Below are positions 5,519-8,910 of a DNA stretch of 8,910 nucleotides, in pieces (position 1 is the stretch's first letter; the number at the start of each line of letters is the position of its first letter). Below the pieces are notes generated by a model. That model ran no database searches. It was not told where the DNA came from and was given only the letters and a program-made list of their open reading frames with translations. The DNA comes from Desulfobacteraceae bacterium (GTDB lineage: Bacteria > Desulfobacterota > DSM-4660 > Desulfatiglandales > HGW-15). Made by a program: the position numbers and the translations under genes. Where the stretch lies: contig RPPU01000147.1 of assembly GCA_003819975.1 (NCBI GenBank), positions 1-8,910 of the forward strand. The letters are read 5' to 3'.

Positions 5519-5917
5519 TCACAACCAGATAACTTTTACTTCCGATTCGATCGAACGGAATTCGGGATCGCCGGTGTAGAGTTCGCTTTTTGTTTGTTTG
5601 GCCAAGGCGGCTGCAAAGCAATCCGCTAAAGACATTTTATGCTGCACCTTGATTTCTCCGGCCGACTCGGACAATTCCCGATCGGCAGCGACAATTTCAA
5701 TCGGCAAACCGAGCAATTTGCTCCGCGCCTCTTTCCATTTTTCGCCCCCGACTTTGCGCTCCACGATATAGCGAACCTCGGCCCAGTTCGGAGCGGCGAT
5801 CAGCAACGGTTGATCGGCTTCGATGGCTTTTTCAAAAAGGTCCAATATGATCTGGTGACCGTCATCTTTAAAAAGAAAGGCCAAAACCGCAAAACTATCG
5901 AGTACGGCGTTTTTCAA
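5519..5917 (-). CDS. vapC: PIN-domain toxin, VapC type
   Basis: The chosen start is the TTG ending at 5915, which gives 132 residues. AGGAGGT lies 5 nt upstream and the PIN domain begins immediately after it. An open frame continuing upstream to 6061 would add 48 basic, domain-free residues that only shadow the antitoxin gene. The four PIN acidic positions are visible: Asp7 in VLDSFAV, Glu47 in NWAEVRYIV, Asp99 in SLADCFAAA and Asp117 in TGDPEF. VapC toxins are Mg-dependent ribonucleases that cut tRNA or rRNA; the target of this one cannot be predicted. The gene overlaps the end of the antitoxin gene by 23 nt, so the two should be translationally coupled. The toxin looks intact. Confidence 0.9.
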   Translation of the reverse strand: MKNAVLDSFAVLAFLFKDDGHQIILDLFEKAIEADQPLLIAAPNWAEVRYIVERKVGGEKWKEARSKLLGLPIEIVAADRELSESAGEIKVQHKMSLADCFAAALAKQTKSELYTGDPEFRSIESEVKVIWL

Positions 5918-6158
5918 CTTTGACCTCCTCCTGCTTTTTATCCTGCGCCCTTTGGTTGAGCAAGTCTTTGGTCGCGGATATTTCACTGTTGAGCATGCCG
6001 TGAACGCTTTGGAGATACTCTTTTGTGACCGGTTGAAACAAAATTTCATGGTCCCGCTCAATAAAATACACTTTTGTACCGGCTTTTAAACCATAGCGTT
6101 TCCGGAGTTTGGCGGGGACCACAATTTGTCCTTTGCTGGTCATATTTGCGGCTTCCAT
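5895..6158 (-). CDS. vapB: AbrB/SpoVT-type antitoxin, VapB
   Basis: This 87-residue protein starts at the ATG ending at 6156, with AGGAGGA 8 nt upstream at 6167-6173. A longer frame reaching 6188 would place this ribosome site inside the coding region and is rejected. The swapped-hairpin AbrB DNA-binding domain occupies about 1-45, with the hallmark MTSKGQIVVPAKLRKRYGL at 6-24 and KAGTKVYF at 25-32. The rest is a charged tail (KEYLQSVHG to the end) expected to wrap and inhibit the PIN toxin encoded next. Antitoxin-first order and overlap with vapC are standard for VapBC. It likely represses its own promoter at the palindrome at 6189-6211. Confidence 0.9.
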   Translation of the reverse strand: MEAANMTSKGQIVVPAKLRKRYGLKAGTKVYFIERDHEILFQPVTKEYLQSVHGMLNSEISATKDLLNQRAQDKKQEEVKVEKRRTR

Positions 6159-6186
6159 AATGCGAATCCTCCTACAATTAAAATCC

Positions 6187-6215
6187 ATCTTACATTATAT
6201 ATAAATGTAAGTCAA
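6187..6215 (-). promoter_or_regulatory. vapBC promoter with embedded palindromic operator
   Basis: TTGACT (6210-6215) and TAAGAT (6187-6192), read on the minus strand, are exactly 17 nt apart. Between and overlapping them lies a perfect inverted repeat, CTTACATT (6189-6196) and AATGTAAG (6204-6211), around a 7-nt AT centre. A dimeric antitoxin bound here would cover the whole spacer and block RNA polymerase. A further half-site TTACAT is at 6242-6247. Confidence 0.65.
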
Positions 6216-6387
6216 AAATTTAGTGTATAATGAATTTGTAGTTACATGAATAGATTGTCTTAAACTGCCTTCTTATAATTTTCCGCGTGAAGGTAATTTA
6301 TCAGGATATTTTTACCAAACCGACAAATTTATCCAAGTATTTTATATTTTAAAATTTTTAGGTCTTCTATGTGCAATACGGGGCCAA

Positions 6388-6416
6388 AAAAAACCGCCCC
6401 TTAAGGGCGGTTTTTT
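6388..6416. terminator. Strong intrinsic terminator, bidirectional
   Basis: The stem AAAAAACCGCCC (6388-6399) pairs perfectly with GGGCGGTTTTTT (6405-6416) around the loop CTTAA. On the minus strand it is followed by a U-rich tail and lies 11 nt beyond the 3' end of tRNA-Pro, so it is the tRNA terminator. It would work on the plus strand as well, shielding vapBC. The AT-rich stretch 6216-6387 holds no gene that I can see. Confidence 0.9.
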
Positions 6417-6427
6417 GAAGATGATTA

Positions 6428-6504
6428 TGGTCGGGATGACTGGATTTGAACCAGCGACCCTCGCGTCCCGAACGCGATGCTCTACCAGACTGAGCCACAT
6501 CCCG
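6428..6504 (-). tRNA. tRNA-Pro, anticodon CGG
   Basis: The reverse complement folds as a 77-nt cloverleaf with encoded CCA (6428-6430). The acceptor arms are CGGGATG (5') and CATCCCG (3'). The D-arm contains GGCTCAGTCTGGTAGAGC, the anticodon loop is TTCGGGA between TCGCG and CGCGA, and the T-arm has GGTTCAAATCC. The anticodon CGG followed by G37 is characteristic of tRNA-Pro reading CCG. A strong terminator follows immediately. Confidence 0.96.
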
Positions 6505-6527
6505 GTTTTCAGCAGGGAATATTGTTT

Positions 6528-6556
6528 ACACTATCCCGCACCACCTGGCAAGTCAA
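6528..6556 (-). promoter_or_regulatory. Candidate promoter of tRNA-Pro
   Basis: On the minus strand TTGACT (6551-6556) and TAGTGT (6528-6533) are 17 nt apart. They would start transcription about 15-20 nt before the tRNA, inside the last codons of the upstream Nudix gene. The -10 is a poor match, so the tRNA might instead be processed from a Nudix read-through transcript. Confidence 0.35.
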
Positions 6557-7052
6557 TTTTTTCATCAAGGATCCGGGCCAGGTTTTCTAAAATCCTGGCC
6601 GTCGCCCCCCAAATGACATGGCCGTTATAATGATAGGCCAAACTGGAATAAACCCGGCCTTCAAATTCAACCGATTCAAGGTTATTTTGCCCCGAAGATC
6701 TTAGAAAAACCTGCAATGGCGCCAAAATAAGCTTTTGCACTTCAAAAGAATGCAGTCTGAATTCATAGGGATACGGAATAAAACCCACGACAGGGTGAAT
6801 GATGAAATTCGATGCCATGGTCAGCATGTCGTCAAGCCGGCCCAAAAGAGTCACATGGTCGGACAAAAGCCCGATCTCTTCCTGAGCTTCCCGGAGTGCA
6901 GTGTGTTCAAAAGACGAGTCGGTCGGATCCACCGCCCCGCCCGGAAAAGAAATTTGGCCTTTATGGGCATGGACCTTGGCAGTGCGTTTGGTCAGCAAGA
7001 CTTTATAATCCGACCCCTCCTTGAGCAGCGGCACTAGGACCGCGGATTCCAA
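6531..7052 (-). CDS. Nudix hydrolase of the CoA pyrophosphatase (NudL/UPF0035) type
   Basis: From the first standard start (a TTG ending at 7050) the protein has 173 residues. LLTKRTAKVHAHKGQISFPGG at 19-39 is the CoA-pyrophosphatase signature. It runs into the Nudix box, with TALREAQEEIGL at 51-62 holding the metal-binding Arg-Glu-x2-Glu-Glu core. The family hydrolyses CoA and acyl-CoA to 4'-phosphopantetheine and 3',5'-ADP with Mg or Mn. The TTG has no ribosome site, and the reading frame stays open upstream to 7142. It encodes a helix of family-like sequence (ELIEQALCTRRPQTIENG) preceded by an AGGAG at 7140-7144. The true start is therefore probably non-canonical (AUC ending at 7128, 9 nt after AGGAG, or AUU ending at 7137). 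tRNA-Pro lies 26 nt downstream on the same strand. Confidence 0.88.
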   Translation of the reverse strand: MESAVLVPLLKEGSDYKVLLTKRTAKVHAHKGQISFPGGAVDPTDSSFEHTALREAQEEIGLLSDHVTLLGRLDDMLTMASNFIIHPVVGFIPYPYEFRLHSFEVQKLILAPLQVFLRSSGQNNLESVEFEGRVYSSLAYHYNGHVIWGATARILENLARILDEKIDLPGGAG

Positions 7053-7140
7053 ATAGATATTTAAACCGTTCTCAATGGTCTGCGGCCGGCGGGTGCAAAG
7101 GGCTTGCTCAATGAGTTCAGGTAATTCGATGCTGAAAATC

Positions 7141-7176
7141 TCCTAAGCCTTAGGATAGTCCCGAGTTTTATCTCGG
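7141..7176. repeat. Two small palindromes upstream of the Nudix gene
   Basis: TCCTAAG (7141-7147) and CTTAGGA (7149-7155) are inverted 7-bp arms with a single central base; on the minus strand they include the AGGAG ribosome site of the Nudix gene. Six bases further on, CCGAG (7161-7165) and CTCGG (7172-7176) form a 5-bp hairpin. They could fold around the ribosome site or be fragments of a dispersed repeat. There is no T-tract, so termination of the gene to the right is not supported. Confidence 0.4.
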
Positions 7177-7230
7177 CCTACCATGTTATTTTTTAAGGGT
7201 GCTCGGCTATTGTGGCGCACTCAGCGAAAT

Positions 7231-7599
7231 TCAATAGCGCTCGATAAATCGTGATTGGCGCAGGGGCGGTTCATAGGCGACAGGCCAAAAATCCGTTATT
7301 CGGCAGATCAGTCCATCCTTAAATTCAAAAAAAGAAATACCGACCTGTTCTTGGCCATCGTCTCGAAAAGCGATTTGAGACACGGCCCGGTGCTGATCCG
7401 CCACCAGATGCACGATTGCGAGCGTCCAATCGCCGGGATAAGTCTTATTAAAATCGATATAAGCTTCTTTTCCGCGAACACGTTCCCGGGTTTGAGGGAT
7501 CTCGTAAACCATTCCTTCATGCAAAAGCGCGCCGAATGCCTGCCAGTCACGATCGTTTAGCGTTTGCCAATATTGTTCGACGGTTTTTCCGTATTCCAT
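7231..7599 (-). CDS. NTF2-like/SnoaL-like small protein
   Basis: The ATG ending at 7597 gives 122 residues. The frame is open to a GTG at 7623, but those eight extra codons run into the heptad repeat at 7617-7644 and have no ribosome site. The protein shows the NTF2-like cone pattern. N-terminal helices carry VEQYWQTLNDRDWQAFGALL (about 7-26), and VYEIPQTRERVRGKEAYIDFN (about 31-51) is the usual 'RVRG' strand-turn. The C-terminal sheet contains EQVGISFFEFKDGLICRITDFW. Members include polyketide cyclases, isomerases and many uncharacterised proteins, so no substrate is assigned. The ribosome site is weak. It sits alone between the Nudix gene and pyrE on the same strand, and no link with either is evident. 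Confidence 0.82.
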   Translation of the reverse strand: MEYGKTVEQYWQTLNDRDWQAFGALLHEGMVYEIPQTRERVRGKEAYIDFNKTYPGDWTLAIVHLVADQHRAVSQIAFRDDGQEQVGISFFEFKDGLICRITDFWPVAYEPPLRQSRFIERY

Positions 7600-7616
7600 G
7601 TGCTTGCCGTTCTTTC

Positions 7617-7644
7617 GTTTCACGTTTCACTTTTCACGTTTGAC
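7617..7644. repeat. Heptad tandem repeat, four units of GTTTCAC
   Basis: Four consecutive 7-bp units start at 7617, 7624, 7631 and 7638. The first two are GTTTCAC and the last two each differ by one base. The block lies just upstream of the NTF2-like gene on the minus strand, where its promoter would be expected. Confidence 0.7.
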
Positions 7645-7652
7645 TCTTCAAG

Positions 7653-7680
7653 CAACTCGCAACCCGCTCAACCCGTAACC
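7653..7680. repeat. Heptad-type repeat of CAACYCG
   Basis: CAACTCG at 7653 is followed directly by CAACCCG at 7660. CAACCCG recurs at 7669 after a 2-bp insertion, and a partial unit TAACC closes the block. It follows the GTTTCAC cluster closely but has a different sequence. Confidence 0.5.
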
Positions 7681-7731
7681 AATGCCGGGTTGTTTATACA
7701 TTCACAAAAACCGTACATTGTTTTTTTCATC

Positions 7732-7764
7732 ATTCGATATTCGGAGTTCGATGTTCGATATTCG
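7732..7764. repeat. Heptad tandem repeat of RTTCGAT
   Basis: Units start at 7732, 7739, 7746, 7753 and 7760 (the last partial), with the consensus A/G-TTCGAT and only isolated substitutions. Around it (7645-7843) I see no gene. Such 7-bp short tandem repeats are common in intergenic DNA of cyanobacteria and, by recollection, of several Desulfobacterota. Confidence 0.7.
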
Positions 7765-7843
7765 CTTTTTTAATGCTGGATTTTACCCCGCTCATCACGT
7801 TTCTTCCCGCAGTCTCAATACCTGCAGTCGATCCTCCCCCTTT

Positions 7844-8608
7844 TCATACCCCGTAAATCCGCAGATACTCGTCGAATTGCGCCTTTACCGGCGCGTCGAT
7901 CGGCCGTTTTTGGCCTTCAATCGACACCGGCACTTTCTCGGCATATAAAAAATCAATCAGCTCCCGGACGCGCGCCACCGCATAAACCGGAATGCCCGTA
8001 GTTTTAGTGAAAGCTTTAATGGTATTCTCACCTTTTTTATTCAACACCACTTTGCCCGCCTTGTCATACACCGCCGTGGTCTGCTCGCGGTCCACGGCAA
8101 TGCCGATCCCCGCGATCTTGATTTGGATTTTTTGCGCCCGGGCCTCGGCCTGGACCTTTTCGATCAGTTCCACTTTGGTTCCCATGGAGGTCGCCACATC
8201 GTCAACGATGAAAACCCGGCACCCGTCAAAAAAAGTTTTGTTCACGAAAAGGCTGCCGGTCTGGCTGCCCTCGCCGTGGGTTTTGGCTTCCTTGCGGTCG
8301 TATTCGAACAAGAGATCCATGCCATGGTTCACGCTGAGCGCAATGGCCGTGGCCAGGGCAATGGCGCTGCCTTTATAAGAAGGTCCCAAAATAATATCCA
8401 CTTTTTCCGCCAAACCCTGCTCCACCATCATGGCGGCAAAATGAGAACCGAGCTCCATGCTCAATGGGCCGGTGCGGAACATTCCAAAATTTAGGAAATA
8501 GGGTGAGGGCCGGCCGTCTTTCAAAACCAAATTTTTGTCGAAAAACAAGGCGCCGGTTTCGGCCAAGGTGACGGCCAACTCTTTTTTATAGTCTTCGATG
8601 TCGGGCAT
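7844..8608 (-). CDS. pyrE: Orotate phosphoribosyltransferase
   Basis: This 254-residue cytoplasmic enzyme converts orotate and PRPP to orotidine 5'-monophosphate in de novo pyrimidine synthesis. The N-terminal hood and orotate region has ETGALFF (17-23) and DGRPSPYFLNFGMF (31-44). ILGPSYKGSAIALATA at 73-88 provides the conserved Lys-Gly. YDRKEAKTHGEG at 103-114 matches the flexible OPRT loop that closes over PRPP. The PRPP-binding motif VFIVDDVATSMGT is at 132-144, and GIGIAVDRE at 167-175 completes the core. It is about 40 residues longer than the E. coli enzyme, mainly through a C-terminal tail after about 213 (VRELIDFLYAEKVPVSI and beyond). GAGGAGGA at 8615-8622 gives a firm start. No other pyr gene is adjacent. 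Confidence 0.92.
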   Translation of the reverse strand: MPDIEDYKKELAVTLAETGALFFDKNLVLKDGRPSPYFLNFGMFRTGPLSMELGSHFAAMMVEQGLAEKVDIILGPSYKGSAIALATAIALSVNHGMDLLFEYDRKEAKTHGEGSQTGSLFVNKTFFDGCRVFIVDDVATSMGTKVELIEKVQAEARAQKIQIKIAGIGIAVDREQTTAVYDKAGKVVLNKKGENTIKAFTKTTGIPVYAVARVRELIDFLYAEKVPVSIEGQKRPIDAPVKAQFDEYLRIYGV

Positions 8609-8625
8609 GGGTGATCCTCCTCAGG

Positions 8626-8641
8626 CATGATTTCAATCATG
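8626..8641. repeat. 16-bp near-perfect palindrome upstream of pyrE
   Basis: CATGATT (8626-8632) and AATCATG (8635-8641) are perfect 7-bp arms separated by two bases, immediately upstream of the pyrE ribosome site. It could be an operator or a leader hairpin controlling pyrE; no U-tract or leader peptide is visible. Confidence 0.45.
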
Positions 8642-8642
8642 G

Positions 8643-8666
8643 TCGTTGTCGTAATCGCAATCGGGT
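8643..8666. repeat. Hexamer tandem repeat, consensus TCGNNN
   Basis: Four 6-bp units begin with TCG at 8643, 8649, 8655 and 8661 (TCGTTG, TCGTAA, TCGCAA, TCGGGT). The block lies directly upstream of the palindrome near pyrE. Confidence 0.5.
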
Positions 8667-8674
8667 TCAAAAAA

Positions 8675-8767
8675 TTTCACCGCAAAGGACGCGGAGGGTC
8701 GCAAAGGAAATAAAACAACTAAAACTACTTATACCTCTGCGCTTGCTCTTCGCCCTCCGAGGTGAAT
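8675..8767. repeat. Inverted-repeat element A, CGCARAGG family
   Basis: The left arm (8675-8707) contains three CGC-R-R-AGG units spaced 9 and 10 bp apart. A degenerate copy of the same arm lies in inverse orientation at 8734-8767, giving an element of about 93 bp. No open frame of interest lies between the arms, so it looks like a small non-coding dispersed repeat or MITE-like unit. Confidence 0.6.
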
Positions 8768-8782
8768 CATTCCATTGCGAGC

Positions 8783-8869
8783 TTTACCGCGAAAGCCACA
8801 CGATAAAAAGATGTTTAAATAATTTTTCTCTGTGATCCTCTGCGTTCCTTTGCGCCCTCTGCGGTAAAA
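8783..8869. repeat. Inverted-repeat element B, CGCARAGG family
   Basis: The right arm (8837-8869), reverse-complemented, matches the left arm of element A at 25 of 33 positions without gaps, and seven of the eight differences are transitions. A partial left arm starting TTTACCGCGAAAG lies at 8783-8795. The segment would make a second element about 15 bp after element A. No gene is seen in 8609-8910. Confidence 0.55.
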
Positions 8870-8910
8870 TTTCCTACGGCAATCCTTGCCGGAATTCATG
8901 TTTTTTGATC

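Noticed and set aside
5918..6061. Upstream extension of vapC
   Set aside because: The extra 48 residues are basic and shadow vapB; a strong ribosome site in front of the TTG ending at 5915 defines the start.
6415..6630. Plus-strand open frame with GFEPATLASRTRCSTRLSHIP
   Set aside because: It is the antisense of tRNA-Pro; this peptide pattern is a classic artefact of translating the opposite strand of tRNA genes.
7617..7764. Possible CRISPR array
   Set aside because: The units are 7 bp and contiguous, without spacers.
7992..8494. Plus-strand frames of 123-128 codons inside pyrE
   Set aside because: They are antisense to an intact pyrE; no domain or ribosome site supports them.

Overview
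The window looks like chromosome from a mesophilic Gram-negative bacterium of moderate GC. It is most plausibly Desulfobacterota (the former Deltaproteobacteria) or a near relative. This rests on the NikR operator type, a sigma-54 promoter, exported FecR and SUMF1 proteins, chromosomal toxin-antitoxin genes, and gene-free stretches full of short degenerate repeats. The assignment is an inference; no marker gene settles it.

Left third (1-2591): a nickel/cobalt uptake locus. The start of cbiM (minus strand, cut by the window edge) diverges from nikR-cbiQ-cbiO (plus strand). The shared intergenic region holds a perfect NikR-type inverted repeat and a second imperfect one. Both overlap a good sigma-70-type promoter reading into cbiM. 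CbiM is the substrate-binding membrane subunit, CbiQ the T component and CbiO the ATPase of an ECF transporter. NikR would repress uptake when nickel is sufficient. The 264-bp cbiQ-cbiO gap carries a 24-bp perfect palindrome and a nested REP-like hairpin.

Middle (2592-4818): about 370 bp without a convincing gene, then an exact GG-N10-GC sigma-54 promoter, a leader of about 150 nt with a hairpin, and a two-gene unit. That unit encodes an exported FecR-domain protein and an exported SUMF1/FGE-sulfatase-fold protein that lacks the catalytic cysteine pair of true formylglycine-generating enzymes. A hairpin closes the unit against the minus-strand genes beyond it. This is the least ordinary part of the window.

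Right half (4847-8608): every gene is on the minus strand. From right to left these are pyrE (orotate phosphoribosyltransferase), an NTF2-like protein, a CoA-pyrophosphatase-type Nudix hydrolase whose real start may be non-canonical, tRNA-Pro(CGG) with a strong terminator, a VapBC-type pair (AbrB-fold antitoxin plus PIN toxin) with a palindromic operator inside its promoter, an apparently orphan ribbon-helix-helix antitoxin, and a small Sm-like protein.

The gaps around pyrE are dense in repeats: three different 7-bp tandem clusters at 7617-7764, a 6-bp cluster at 8643-8666, and two adjacent inverted-repeat elements built on a CGCARAGG-like motif at 8675-8869.
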